Source: an uncultured Winogradskyella sp.
GTDB taxonomy: Bacteria; Bacteroidota; Bacteroidia; Flavobacteriales; Flavobacteriaceae
Direction: 5' to 3'
DNA: 42,866 nt
Assembly: GCA_913061495.1 (NCBI GenBank)
Contig: CAJXVG010000005.1
Coordinates: 1-42,866, forward strand
In this document: in pieces, positions 1-8,582 of the stretch
Layout: every line of letters starts with the position of its first letter
How positions within the stretch are numbered: the first letter of the stretch is position 1
The notes under the pieces: model-generated
The model's input: the letters and a program-made list of their open reading frames with translations, nothing else
What the model was told of the DNA's origin: nothing
Database searches by the model: none
Translations under genes and position numbers: made by a program

Positions 1-33
1 TCTCGTGGGCTCGGAGATGTGTATAAGAGACAG
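1..33. other. Illumina Nextera read-2 adapter remnant (artefact)
   Basis: The first 33 bases match the Nextera transposase read-2 adapter minus its first G. Bases 15-33 are the 19-base Tn5 mosaic end that closes with AGAGACAG. Native, AT-rich flavobacterial coding sequence begins immediately afterwards in an open frame. This is untrimmed library sequence left on a contig end, not a biological transposon end. Any translation across it is meaningless. Confidence 0.97.
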
Positions 34-1298
34 ATTATGAAGACATTGCTAACAACATTGAACTAGAGAGCCGTTTAATTGAATTATATGGGTCTAAGAC
101 AGAATTAATCCAGCCTTTAGAAAACGATTTATCTGCTATTCCAAATGATATAAATAATCCATTAACTGAAGCGAAGGTAGCTTTGGGTAAATTGTTATAT
201 CACGAAACTAGTATTGCTACCAATGCAAATAGAGAAGATGGTATGTACACCTATTCATGCGCAAGTTGCCACCATGCAGATGCAGGTTTCCAAAGTGGTA
301 TAAGACAAGGCATTGGTGAAGGAGGCATGGGATTTGGAGCTCATGGAGAAGGACGTATAAAAAACCCAATGTATGCAGAAGCAGATCTAGACCTACAGCC
401 AATAAGGAGTCCTAGTATTTTAAACGTTGCTTACCAGGAAGTTATGTTATGGAATGGGCAGTTTGGAGGTTCGGGAATGAATTTAGGTACTGAAGCTCAA
501 TGGACAGTTGGTACACCAAAAGAAGTAAATATATTAGGGTTTGAAGGTGTTGAAATTCAGGCTATAGCAGGTTTGGATGTACATAGGCTAAAAATTGAGA
601 CTAGCGATATTATCAATTCTTCTTATAAAGATTTATTCGACAGTGCTTTTCCTAACGTTGTAGAAAGTGAACGCTATACTAAATTAAATGCAGGCTTAGC
701 CATAGCGGCCTATGAGCGTACGTTGTTACCAAATCAATCACCATTTCAAAAATGGTTAAGAGGTGACGAAAATGCTATGGGACAACAAGAAATTGAAGGA
801 GCTAAACTGTTTTTTGATAAGGGCAAATGTTTTACTTGCCATTCTGGACCAGGACTAAATGGTATGGATTTTCATGCTTTAGGAATGAAAGATCTTGAAG
901 GTCCTGAAGTACTAACTGTTATTGATGTAGCAACTCAAAAAGGACGTGGTGGTTTTACAGGCAATGCTGAAGATGATTATAAATTTAAAACACCACAGCT
1001 ATATAATTTAAAAGATGTTCAGTTTTTTGGACATGGTGGTAGTTTACAGACCATAAAAGATGTGGTAGAATATAAAAACAATGCCATAGCAGAGAATAAT
1101 AACGTTCCGCAAAATAAAATATCTAATCTTTTTGAACCTTTAGGCTTAACTGAATCTGAAATAGATCAACTTACGGTATTTTTAGAGGTTTCATTATATG
1201 ATGATAATTTGCAACGTTATGTACCAACATCTTTACCTTCTGGTAATTGTTTTCCTAATGCAGATACAACCTCTTCCGCAGATTTAGGATGTAATTAA
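34..1298 (+). CDS. Di-haem cytochrome c peroxidase (CCP/MauG family), 5' truncated
   Basis: This is a periplasmic peroxidase of the bacterial di-haem cytochrome c peroxidase/MauG family, which reduces hydrogen peroxide with electrons from small cytochromes. The frame is open from the adapter junction. The coding part is about 420 codons, and the true start and any signal peptide lie outside the window. A TTG at 183 is not the start, because family-like sequence (NPLTEAKVALGKLLY) precedes and spans it. Two CxxCH haem-binding motifs are visible: CASCH at bases 258-272 and CFTCH at 828-842. The typical phrase FKTPQLYNL lies near the C-terminal third, as in this family. The gene ends 34 bases before queG. 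The natural substrate cannot be told from sequence; relatives include both classical peroxidases and MauG-type modification enzymes. Confidence 0.87.
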
Positions 1299-1305
1299 AA
1301 ACAAT

Positions 1306-1333
1306 ATTGTAGTTTAGTCGTTTATACTACAAT
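1306..1333 (+). repeat. Inverted repeat abutting the queG start
   Basis: ATTGTAGT (1306-1313) and ACTACAAT (1326-1333) form a perfect 8-bp stem with a 12-base loop. The right arm ends on the first base of the queG TTG start codon. No T-tract follows, so it does not look like an intrinsic terminator. It could be an operator or an mRNA hairpin that affects translation initiation. Function is inferred only. Confidence 0.5.
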
Positions 1334-2253
1334 TGAATAAAGCAAACCATACAAAACTCATTAAAGCCGAAGCTAAACGTTTGGGCTTTTTGTCTTGTGG
1401 TATAAGTAAAGCAGAATTTTTAGAAGAGGAAGCTCCAAGATTGGAAAATTGGCTCAAAAAAAACAGTCATGGTGAAATGCGCTATATGGAAAATCATTTT
1501 GATAAGCGCTTAGATCCAACCCTACTTGTAGAAGGCTCAAAAAGTGTCGTGTCTTTATTGTTAAATTACTACCCTACAGAATTTCAAAATGAAGCATCCT
1601 ATAAGATTTCAAAATATGCTTACGGAACAGATTATCACTTTGTCATTAAAGACAAATTAAAATCACTTTTACACTTTATTCAAGATGAAATAGGAGACGT
1701 TCATGGACGCGCATTTGTAGATTCAGCACCAGTATTGGATAAGGCTTGGGCGGCAAAATCTGGTTTGGGTTGGATTGGAAAGCATTCAAACTTATTGACA
1801 CAAAAAGTAGGTTCCTTTTATTTTATCGCAGAACTAATAATAGATTTAGAGTTAGAATACGATACACCAGTAACTGACCATTGTGGTACATGTACAGCAT
1901 GTATAGATGCTTGCCCAACAGAAGCCATCACGGAGCCTTATGTGGTTGATGGCAGTAAATGTATTTCGTATTTCACCATAGAACTAAAGGATAATGTTCC
2001 AACTGAATTCAAGGGACAATTTGATGATTGGATGTTTGGCTGCGATATATGCCAAGATGTTTGTCCTTGGAACCGATTCTCAAAATCACATAATGAACCG
2101 TTATTTAACCCACATCCAGATTTACTTTCAATGACAAAGAAAGATTGGGAAGAAATTACTGAAGACACATTTAGACAGGTATTTAAAAAGTCTGCTGTAA
2201 AGCGTACTAAGTTTGATGGTTTAAAACGTAATATTAAGTTTTTGAAAGATTAA
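1333..2253 (+). CDS. queG: Epoxyqueuosine reductase QueG
   Basis: QueG is a cobalamin-dependent iron-sulfur enzyme that reduces epoxyqueuosine to queuosine at position 34 of tRNAs, the last step of queuosine synthesis in the cytoplasm. At 306 residues it is the usual family length. The ferredoxin-like motifs CGTCTACxxxCP (cysteines 184, 187, 190, 194) and CDICxxVCPWN (237, 240, 244) would hold two [4Fe-4S] clusters, and D130 in FVDSAPVLD sits in the usual active-site motif. A TTG start at 1333 is chosen because an in-frame stop lies at 1315-1317 and the next ATG would remove conserved N-terminal sequence. The gene follows the peroxidase by 34 bases and is followed by its own terminator. Confidence 0.93.
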   Translation: MNKANHTKLIKAEAKRLGFLSCGISKAEFLEEEAPRLENWLKKNSHGEMRYMENHFDKRLDPTLLVEGSKSVVSLLLNYYPTEFQNEASYKISKYAYGTDYHFVIKDKLKSLLHFIQDEIGDVHGRAFVDSAPVLDKAWAAKSGLGWIGKHSNLLTQKVGSFYFIAELIIDLELEYDTPVTDHCGTCTACIDACPTEAITEPYVVDGSKCISYFTIELKDNVPTEFKGQFDDWMFGCDICQDVCPWNRFSKSHNEPLFNPHPDLLSMTKKDWEEITEDTFRQVFKKSAVKRTKFDGLKRNIKFLKD

Positions 2254-2307
2254 GATAGTTTTATAGGTTTTCCAGCCCTATTAACATTTTTTAACTCACC
2301 TAAAAGC

Positions 2308-2346
2308 AAGAGCGTTAATAAATTATTCTATACAGAACGCTTTTTT
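2308..2346 (+). terminator. Intrinsic terminator after queG
   Basis: AAGAGCGTT (2308-2316) pairs with AACGCTTTT (2336-2344), one position being G-U. The loop is 19 bases and the right arm runs into a T-tract. It ends the queG transcript 55 bases after the stop codon. Confidence 0.7.
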
Positions 2347-2349
2347 TAT

Positions 2350-2388
2350 GTATAGTTTTTAGTTTAAGTGTGAACTAAAAAGTTATAC
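2350..2388 (+). repeat. Long inverted repeat just upstream of the DUF4136 gene
   Basis: GTATAGTTTTTAGTT (2350-2364) faces AACTAAAAAGTTATAC (2373-2388). They form an almost continuous 15-bp stem with one bulged or mismatched position and an 8-base loop. It ends three bases before the ATG at 2392. It could be an operator or a leader hairpin controlling translation. The core TTAGTTT...GAACTAAA recurs before the gene at 40680. Confidence 0.55.
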
Positions 2389-2391
2389 AAT

Positions 2392-2982
2392 ATGAAAACT
2401 ATAAAATTTATTATGTTGGTTTTGGTTACTACAGTGTTTACTTGTGGACCAAAAGTAACAACTGAAAAAATGGGTACTACAGATTTAGGCAACTATGACA
2501 CTTTTGCTTATTTGCCTAACAGCAACTTCGATGATTACGAGAATTTTGAGAACGACAACAACGTAGGTATGTCTGTCATAGAAAGCGTAAATCAAAATAT
2601 GGAAAATGAAGGTTATAGAATGGATAGATCCAATCCGGATTTGTTAGTTCTTTTAAGTACCATGACAGATACAGAACAAACAGTAACCAAAGAACCTGTT
2701 TACGCTACATATCCTAGATATTACAATAGAAGGTATGCCGTAAGTCCTTATTACCAAAACTATTACTATTATAATTATTACGATTATAATCAAGTGGTGG
2801 GTTATGAAACAGATGTTAATAGGTACAAACAGGGAATGCTAATCTTAAAGCTCATAGACGCAAACAGTAAAAATGTTGTTTGGGAAGGTAAAGCATCTGA
2901 TCTTATTTTTCAACAAAATGAATCAGCTGCCATATCAGAATTTGTAGATGATATGTTTGATGAATTTCCAACAGCAAAATAA
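2392..2982 (+). CDS. DUF4136 family lipoprotein
   Basis: This is a predicted lipoprotein of 196 residues. A hydrophobic signal of about 17 residues ends in VFTC, placing the lipidated cysteine at residue 18, directly followed by GP. The body resembles the DUF4136 domain: an N-terminal strand with YDTFAYLP, a central NPDLLVLLS stretch, a tyrosine- and asparagine-rich insertion around residues 103-132, and the C-terminal GMLILKLIDANSKNVVWEGKA. Such proteins are common envelope proteins of unknown function in Bacteroidota. The gene lies 36 bases before the fasciclin gene, so the two are probably co-transcribed. A strong inverted repeat precedes its ATG. No molecular activity can be assigned. Confidence 0.82.
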   Translation: MKTIKFIMLVLVTTVFTCGPKVTTEKMGTTDLGNYDTFAYLPNSNFDDYENFENDNNVGMSVIESVNQNMENEGYRMDRSNPDLLVLLSTMTDTEQTVTKEPVYATYPRYYNRRYAVSPYYQNYYYYNYYDYNQVVGYETDVNRYKQGMLILKLIDANSKNVVWEGKASDLIFQQNESAAISEFVDDMFDEFPTAK

Positions 2983-3018
2983 AACAGAAAACAAATATTA
3001 ACCATTAAAAACAATTTT

Positions 3019-3555
3019 ATGAAAACGAATATTATAAAAAATATGACTTTAGCTTTGACCTTACTCTTTGTAAGTTCACTTGGCTTTAGTCAATCAACAA
3101 CTATGCAAAAACCATTAGCAGGTGTTGATGATACTAAACAATACAATACCATTGACTTAATTTATATGGATAAAGACTTCTCTATATTCGCAAACTTATT
3201 AACTCTTTCAGGTTTAGACACTTCCCTCTCAATGACGGATAGAGCCCATACATTATTTATTCCAACTAATGAGGCCTTTAAGAATATGACTATTGAGAAT
3301 TTTGCAAAACTAACCAACCCGAAAAATAGAGCTATGTTAGTAAAGTTTGTTAATCGCCATTTTACGGGCTCAAAAATAGATAGCAGAGAACTTACAGAAT
3401 TTAAAGTATTTAATTTAGACAACAATAATAGGATTAATGTATCTAATGTAGGTAATAGTATCGTCGTTGGAGGTTCTACAGTTATAGCAGCAGATATTGA
3501 AACAGCTAATGGAGTAGTCCATGTGGTTGACAACGTTATCAATATTGCAAAATAA
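3019..3555 (+). CDS. Secreted fasciclin (FAS1) domain protein
   Basis: This 178-residue exported protein has a signal peptide ending around residue 24 (LGFSQ) and a single FAS1 domain filling the rest. The recognisable FAS1 features are the early segment with FANLLTLSGLD, the H1-like TLFIPTNEAF, and the C-terminal GVVHVVDNVI. FAS1 domains typically mediate adhesion or protein and ligand contacts at the cell surface, but the partner here is unknown. It follows the DUF4136 lipoprotein gene at a short distance in the same orientation. It ends at a hairpin shared with the convergent DUF5686 gene. Confidence 0.9.
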   Translation: MKTNIIKNMTLALTLLFVSSLGFSQSTTMQKPLAGVDDTKQYNTIDLIYMDKDFSIFANLLTLSGLDTSLSMTDRAHTLFIPTNEAFKNMTIENFAKLTNPKNRAMLVKFVNRHFTGSKIDSRELTEFKVFNLDNNNRINVSNVGNSIVVGGSTVIAADIETANGVVHVVDNVINIAK

Positions 3556-3574
3556 TTTGATAAAACAATTACCT

Positions 3575-3612
3575 AAAAATCGCTTAGGCTTTAAGTCTCA
3601 AGCGATTTTTTT
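3575..3612. terminator. Bidirectional terminator between fasciclin and DUF5686 genes
   Basis: AAAAATCGCTT (3575-3585) pairs with AAGCGATTTTT (3600-3610). T-runs follow on both strands. The stop codon of the minus-strand gene (3611-3613) touches the end of the T-tract, so one hairpin serves both convergent genes. Confidence 0.85.
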
Positions 3613-5977
3613 ATTTAAAACTAAATCCAAAAGAATATTTAAACACAAAGTTATCGCTAAAATCAGCAAATCGATGATGTCCATAACGGTAAAATCCACC
3701 AACTCCGATGCCAAAATAACCAATTTCAAAAAAGGGTAATTTTATAAGATTTTGAAGTTCTATCCCAGTTTCCAAAAACAATTCTTCTTTAGTTGCAAAC
3801 TCAATTAATTGATGATTGGATCGGTCTGATAGGTTGCCGATTCCTAAATTATTATGTAGCAAAATATCTGGCTGAAAGTACCCTTTATTGTTAAGCAATC
3901 TTCCAAAATTGTGAGTGGTAAAAAGATGTGCATACCTGTCGGATAAAAACTCATAAGGTGTTATTGTCTGAAAATAGTTACGCACAACAAACGGAACTTT
4001 ATCATCATAAGTACCTTCTCCCGTAAACATTAAACCATATGGTAATGATTTATCTATATAACCTAAATCTAACCTATAGGTTGTTTTTCCTAATCCTTTT
4101 GTGATAAAACTATGATCTAGCGTAAAACGTAATTTATTGTAACTAAAATCACTATTAAAAACACCATTTAATCCTTTAGAATAAATAAGGTTAAAAACAG
4201 GAGCATCGTTGTATTGTCTGGTTGTAATGCCAAATATGTTTACTAATTTTTCATTTACGTGGTAACTAAATCCAACATTTAATTCTGAATTTTCATAATC
4301 TCTAATAGTTAAACCATTGTCAATAAATTCATAATCGTATAAGGGAGTGACGTCCGCAGTATTAAACCCAACAGACCAATCAATATCTCTAAACAATTTC
4401 ATGTTTGTATTCACACTATAGGATTTTATACCATCCATTTGGCTGGCAATCCAATTGCGTTGTACAAATGGATTCTCAATTCTGCTGCCTGAGTAAGTAC
4501 CAGTTTCACGGACATCGTTTATATATTTAAGATTGAAGGTAATGTCTTTTGTACTAGGAATTTCAACTAAGATCTCTCCACCGTATTTTAGGGTGTTGTC
4601 TTTAAAACCATAAGCTGTATAACCACCAATTGAAACATTTTTAAACACATCATCATTAGTGTAAATTCCTAAGCCAACTCTGCTGCCTTCGTATTTATTA
4701 AACCTATAAAGCTGATTTACATCAATATCAATATATTTAAAAGGTATTCTTCCTTGTATAAAACTCGGCAGAAGTCTAAAGGCCTTTTCTAACTTTATCT
4801 CTTCACTTATACTATCAATAAAAACATAGGTTCTTTTTTCTCTCAGATCTAAGGTATCCCTTCGGCTCAAAGACCAAAAGTCTGCATCTTTGGTTTTAGC
4901 CTCTTTCGGTAAAGTAATGGATACAAAAGGAAAATCTTTTTTAGTTAAAATAGCATTGGGTTCAACCTTAGACAAATAGCTTTTTCCGATATATTTTATA
5001 CTTCCAAAACCAGAACCTACTTTAATTTCAAAATTTAGCTGCTCTGGAAACCAAAATCTGTTTTTAATAAAATTATATTTCTGTTGAATGATGACATTTA
5101 TTTTCCCCGAGTTGTGGGTTTCTGCATCAACACTTTGTACGGCATATTTATTAGAATTTATTTGAAGTAATCCTTTCAAACCTTCAAAATTACGATTTGC
5201 TTTAGGCTCAAAAGAAATAACAAAAATGGTGTCTTTACCCTTAATATATTCATCTTTTAATCTGAATTTATATTTCCGTGTACTACCTTTAGAGATAGGA
5301 TTTAAGTAATTAGTTTCAAATAACTCAATATGTTCTTCATAAAATGAAAAGGGTTGAAAACTGTTCGCCAGTAATGCGAAATTTGGACTTTTAAAACCCG
5401 AAGATTTTGTGGCTATAATACTATCTTCAGAAAATCTCGGTTTTAAATATTTGTGTTTAGCAATGGTTTCTGTAATAAAAAAATAAGAGCCATTCATTAC
5501 CTTTTCAATAGCTTCACTTAAAGAATCTTTTTCCTTTTGTTGATTTCCAGAGGTTACAATAATTTTATCATAAGATTGGTAAGTAAAAGCATTTAAGTTT
5601 TCAGGATTGTTAATGCTCTTATTTGCAACAGCCAACCTTATAATGCGATGCGCTGGATTTTCCCTGTCAATAACAATTTCATCTAAGGCATTAACCAAAG
5701 GTTTTAGAGTTATTGTCGTATTTTTTATATTTTCAACATTTAAAACCTTAGTTTCATAACTGACATAGCTAATGGTTATTTTTTTAATATCTAAAGGAAT
5801 AACAAAAATTCCATCGATATCTGTAGAGGTTCCCTTAAAATTTTTATCGTTAAAAAGAACATTGGCAAAAGGAATTACTTTACCGGTTTTTTCATCTATA
5901 AGTTTGAATTTTTTTGAAGCTTGGGCATACGTTTTAAAGCTTACAAAAATTAATAATAAAACCAGTGCTTTTCTCAT
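3611..5977 (-). CDS. DUF5686 family outer-membrane protein with CarboxypepD_reg-like N-domain
   Basis: This 788-residue exported protein has a signal peptide of about 18 residues ending in TYAQ. A beta-sandwich domain of the carboxypeptidase regulatory-like type follows, at about residues 22-93 (FKLIDEKTGKVIPFANVLF...GTSTDIDGIF...VSYETK). The remainder matches the DUF5686 pattern. The last 350 or so residues alternate polar and hydrophobic residues as in an outer-membrane barrel, ending in the aromatic strand YSFGFSFK. Such proteins are widespread in Bacteroidota and have no firmly established function; the architecture recalls TonB-dependent receptors without a plug. The gene is transcribed alone on the minus strand, divergent from the malic enzyme gene. 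Confidence 0.85.
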   Translation of the reverse strand: MRKALVLLLIFVSFKTYAQASKKFKLIDEKTGKVIPFANVLFNDKNFKGTSTDIDGIFVIPLDIKKITISYVSYETKVLNVENIKNTTITLKPLVNALDEIVIDRENPAHRIIRLAVANKSINNPENLNAFTYQSYDKIIVTSGNQQKEKDSLSEAIEKVMNGSYFFITETIAKHKYLKPRFSEDSIIATKSSGFKSPNFALLANSFQPFSFYEEHIELFETNYLNPISKGSTRKYKFRLKDEYIKGKDTIFVISFEPKANRNFEGLKGLLQINSNKYAVQSVDAETHNSGKINVIIQQKYNFIKNRFWFPEQLNFEIKVGSGFGSIKYIGKSYLSKVEPNAILTKKDFPFVSITLPKEAKTKDADFWSLSRRDTLDLREKRTYVFIDSISEEIKLEKAFRLLPSFIQGRIPFKYIDIDVNQLYRFNKYEGSRVGLGIYTNDDVFKNVSIGGYTAYGFKDNTLKYGGEILVEIPSTKDITFNLKYINDVRETGTYSGSRIENPFVQRNWIASQMDGIKSYSVNTNMKLFRDIDWSVGFNTADVTPLYDYEFIDNGLTIRDYENSELNVGFSYHVNEKLVNIFGITTRQYNDAPVFNLIYSKGLNGVFNSDFSYNKLRFTLDHSFITKGLGKTTYRLDLGYIDKSLPYGLMFTGEGTYDDKVPFVVRNYFQTITPYEFLSDRYAHLFTTHNFGRLLNNKGYFQPDILLHNNLGIGNLSDRSNHQLIEFATKEELFLETGIELQNLIKLPFFEIGYFGIGVGGFYRYGHHRFADFSDNFVFKYSFGFSFK

Positions 5978-6083
5978 TCAAGCTATATTGAGTTAATGAT
6001 TAAGTAAATAAACAAAGAAATTTTAAAATAATGAGCTCTATTTTTTTAAAAGCATTGGTCTCTATAGCGTGCATTCAATTACG

Positions 6084-6091
6084 TATCTTTG
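6084..6091 (+). promoter_or_regulatory. Bacteroidota -7 element (TATCTTTG) before the malic enzyme gene
   Basis: TATCTTTG matches the Bacteroidota -7 consensus TAnnTTTG and lies 20 bases before the ATG at 6112. The best upstream TTG (6055-6057) is 26 bases away, wider than the usual spacing, so the -33 element is uncertain. Confidence 0.55.
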
Positions 6092-6111
6092 TCACTTAAT
6101 CTATTCTGAAA

Positions 6112-8397
6112 ATGAGCAAGCAAAGTAAACGTATAGAAGCCTTAGTATATCACGCTAAACCAACACCAGGTAAAATTCGTGTTGTTCCAACTAAAAAATA
6201 CGCCTCTCAACGCGATTTGTCTTTAGCATATTCTCCAGGTGTTGCAGAACCTTGTTTAGAAATAGAGAAAGATGTTAATAATGTTTATAAGTACACAGCC
6301 AAAGGAAATTTAGTTGCAGTTATATCTAACGGAACTGCAGTTTTAGGGTTGGGAAATATTGGTCCCGAAGCGTCTAAACCAGTAATGGAAGGTAAAGGTT
6401 TACTCTTTAAAATATTCGCAGATATTGATGTTTTTGATATTGAAGTCGATACTGAGGATATTGATACTTTTATCGAAACGGTAAAAAATATTGCTCCAAC
6501 CTTTGGAGGAATCAATCTCGAAGACATTAAAGCTCCCGAGGCTTTTGAAATTGAACGTCGTTTAAAAGAAGAATTAGATATTCCTGTAATGCACGACGAT
6601 CAACATGGTACGGCTATCATTTCAGCAGCCGCATTGTTGAATGCTTTAGAATTAGCAGAAAAAAAGATTGAAGAAGTTAAAATCGTAGTAAGTGGAGCTG
6701 GTGCTGCAGCTATTTCGTGCACACGTTTATATCAAGCGTTTGGCGCAAAAAGCGAAAACATTGTAATGTTAGACAGTAAAGGTGTGATTAGAAATGATCG
6801 TGATAATTTAACTGTAGAAAAATCTGAATTTGCTACACATAGAAAAATTGACACATTGGATGAGGCAATGCAAAACGCAGATGTTTTTATAGGTTTGTCA
6901 ATGGCAGATATAGTATCTCCAGAAATGCTAAAATCTATGGCAACCAACCCAATTGTGTTTGCCATGGCTAATCCAAATCCTGAGATTGATTATCAATTAG
7001 CCTTAGATACTAGAGAAGATATTATTATGGCAACAGGCCGTAGCGATCATCCTAACCAAGTGAATAACGTACTTGGTTTTCCATTTATATTTAGAGGAGC
7101 TTTAGATGTGAGAGCTACAAAAATTAATGAAGCTATGAAAATGGCAGCTGTTGAGGCGTTGTCTAGATTAGCAAAAGAACCAGTGCCAGAACAGGTCAAT
7201 TTAGCCTATAATGAAACACGACTGACATTTGGAAAAGATTATATAATTCCAAAACCATTTGATCCTCGTCTTATTGCAGAAGTTCCTCCAGCGGTAGCAA
7301 AAGCGGCAATGGAAAGTGGTGTGGCAAAAGAACCAATTGAAGATTGGGCACGTTACAAAAACACATTGTTAGAGCGTTTAGGTTCTGATAATAAATTAGT
7401 AAGGCTTTTATTGAGTAGAGCTCGTACCAATCCAAAACGGGTTGTATTTGCAGAAGCTGACCAATTAGATGTTTTAAAAGCCGCACAAATTGTGCATGAC
7501 GAAGGTGTTGCTCATCCTATTCTGTTAGGTAGAAAAGATACCATTTTAGAGCTGATGCAAGAAATTGAATTTGATGCAGATGTGCCTATTATAGATCCAA
7601 AATCCGATGAGGAATTAGAACGGAAAAACCGTTATGCAAAAGCCTATTGGGAAAAGCGAAAACGACAAGGTGTAACACGGTATTCATCCGAAAAACTAAT
7701 GCGTGAGCGAAACTATTATGCTGCAATGATGGTTAATGAAGGTGATGCAGACACTCTAATTACAGGTTATTCGCGCAGTTATCCAACGGTTGTAAGACCA
7801 ATGTTAGAACTGATTGGAATGGCAGAAAGTATTTCAAGAGTGGCAACCACAAACGTGATGATGACTCAGAGAGGTCCAATGTTCTTGAGTGATACCTCGA
7901 TAAATATAGACCCTTCTGCAAAAGACTTAGCTAGGATAGCACGGATGACATCTAGAGTTACAAAAATGTTTGGTGTAGAGCCTGTTACTGCAATGATTTC
8001 TTATTCAAACTTTGGGTCTTCAGAAAATCCACGTGCAGAAAAAGTAAGAGAGGCTGTAGAGTATTTGCATAAAGCATATCCAGATATGGTTGTAGATGGT
8101 GAAGTACAGACCGATTTTGCGCTTAATTCTAAAATGCTTCAAGATATCTTTCCTTTTTCAAAATTAGCTGGCAGAAAAGTAAACACGCTTGTTTTTCCAA
8201 ATTTGGATGCAGCGAATATTACATATAAGCTTTTGAAAGAACTCAATAAAGCAGAATCCATAGGGCCAATTATGATGGGAATGGCAAAACCCGTCCACAT
8301 TCTTCAGTTGGGAGCAAGTGTAGATGAAATTGTAAATATGGCAGCAATATCAGTTATTGATGCACAAGAACGAGAAAAAAGCAACAGAAATAAATAG
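6112..8397 (+). CDS. maeB: NADP-dependent malic enzyme, MaeB type with phosphotransacetylase-like domain
   Basis: This enzyme oxidatively decarboxylates malate to pyruvate, giving NADPH in the cytoplasm. At 761 residues it has the two-part MaeB architecture. Residues 1 to about 420 are the malic enzyme domain, with LAYSPGVAEPC (Y40 a likely catalytic residue), the acidic metal-binding LED (136-138) and HDDQHGTA (161-168), and the nucleotide-binding VSGAGAAAIS (193-202). From about 430 to the end is a phosphate acetyl/butyryl transferase-like domain. In characterised MaeB proteins this domain is regulatory and responds to acetyl-CoA rather than making acetyl phosphate. The gene is monocistronic by context, with its own -7 element. 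The next gene, ruvA, is 185 bases downstream with its own promoter. Length and motifs are normal. Confidence 0.94.
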   Translation: MSKQSKRIEALVYHAKPTPGKIRVVPTKKYASQRDLSLAYSPGVAEPCLEIEKDVNNVYKYTAKGNLVAVISNGTAVLGLGNIGPEASKPVMEGKGLLFKIFADIDVFDIEVDTEDIDTFIETVKNIAPTFGGINLEDIKAPEAFEIERRLKEELDIPVMHDDQHGTAIISAAALLNALELAEKKIEEVKIVVSGAGAAAISCTRLYQAFGAKSENIVMLDSKGVIRNDRDNLTVEKSEFATHRKIDTLDEAMQNADVFIGLSMADIVSPEMLKSMATNPIVFAMANPNPEIDYQLALDTREDIIMATGRSDHPNQVNNVLGFPFIFRGALDVRATKINEAMKMAAVEALSRLAKEPVPEQVNLAYNETRLTFGKDYIIPKPFDPRLIAEVPPAVAKAAMESGVAKEPIEDWARYKNTLLERLGSDNKLVRLLLSRARTNPKRVVFAEADQLDVLKAAQIVHDEGVAHPILLGRKDTILELMQEIEFDADVPIIDPKSDEELERKNRYAKAYWEKRKRQGVTRYSSEKLMRERNYYAAMMVNEGDADTLITGYSRSYPTVVRPMLELIGMAESISRVATTNVMMTQRGPMFLSDTSINIDPSAKDLARIARMTSRVTKMFGVEPVTAMISYSNFGSSENPRAEKVREAVEYLHKAYPDMVVDGEVQTDFALNSKMLQDIFPFSKLAGRKVNTLVFPNLDAANITYKLLKELNKAESIGPIMMGMAKPVHILQLGASVDEIVNMAAISVIDAQEREKSNRNK

Positions 8398-8535
8398 AAT
8401 TTAAGTTTTTACTATTTTGAATCCTTGGAATCCGTATGCGGTTTTCAGCAATGTCATCTGTGTAAATTCATAAAATTCTAGTCTAATAAATCCAAAACCC
8501 AAATACATTTCCATTACAAATCCTTCAACCTATTT

Positions 8536-8560
8536 AATGTAAATAATTTTATTACATTTG
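8536..8560 (+). promoter_or_regulatory. ruvA-sprA -7 element inside an inverted repeat
   Basis: TACATTTG (8553-8560) matches TAnnTTTG and lies 22 bases before the ruvA ATG. The right arm TTACATT (8552-8558) of the inverted repeat AATGTAA-N9-TTACATT overlaps it; the left arm is 8536-8542. A factor binding the repeat would cover the promoter. I see no good -33 TTG at normal spacing. The rest of the 8398-8582 gap shows nothing clear. Confidence 0.45.
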
Positions 8561-8582
8561 ACTTTTTAAGCAGCAGCAATAA

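Noticed and set aside
15-33. A 19-base Tn5/IS50-like mosaic end, which could suggest a transposon.
   Set aside because: It is part of the Nextera library adapter at the very end of the contig, with no transposase and no partner end.
183-185. TTG as start of the peroxidase gene.
   Set aside because: The frame is open and family-like upstream to base 34; the real start is outside the window.
8410-8460. Near-repeat of GAATCC and a small CCG...CGG hairpin after the malic enzyme gene.
   Set aside because: Too short and irregular to call a terminator or repeat.
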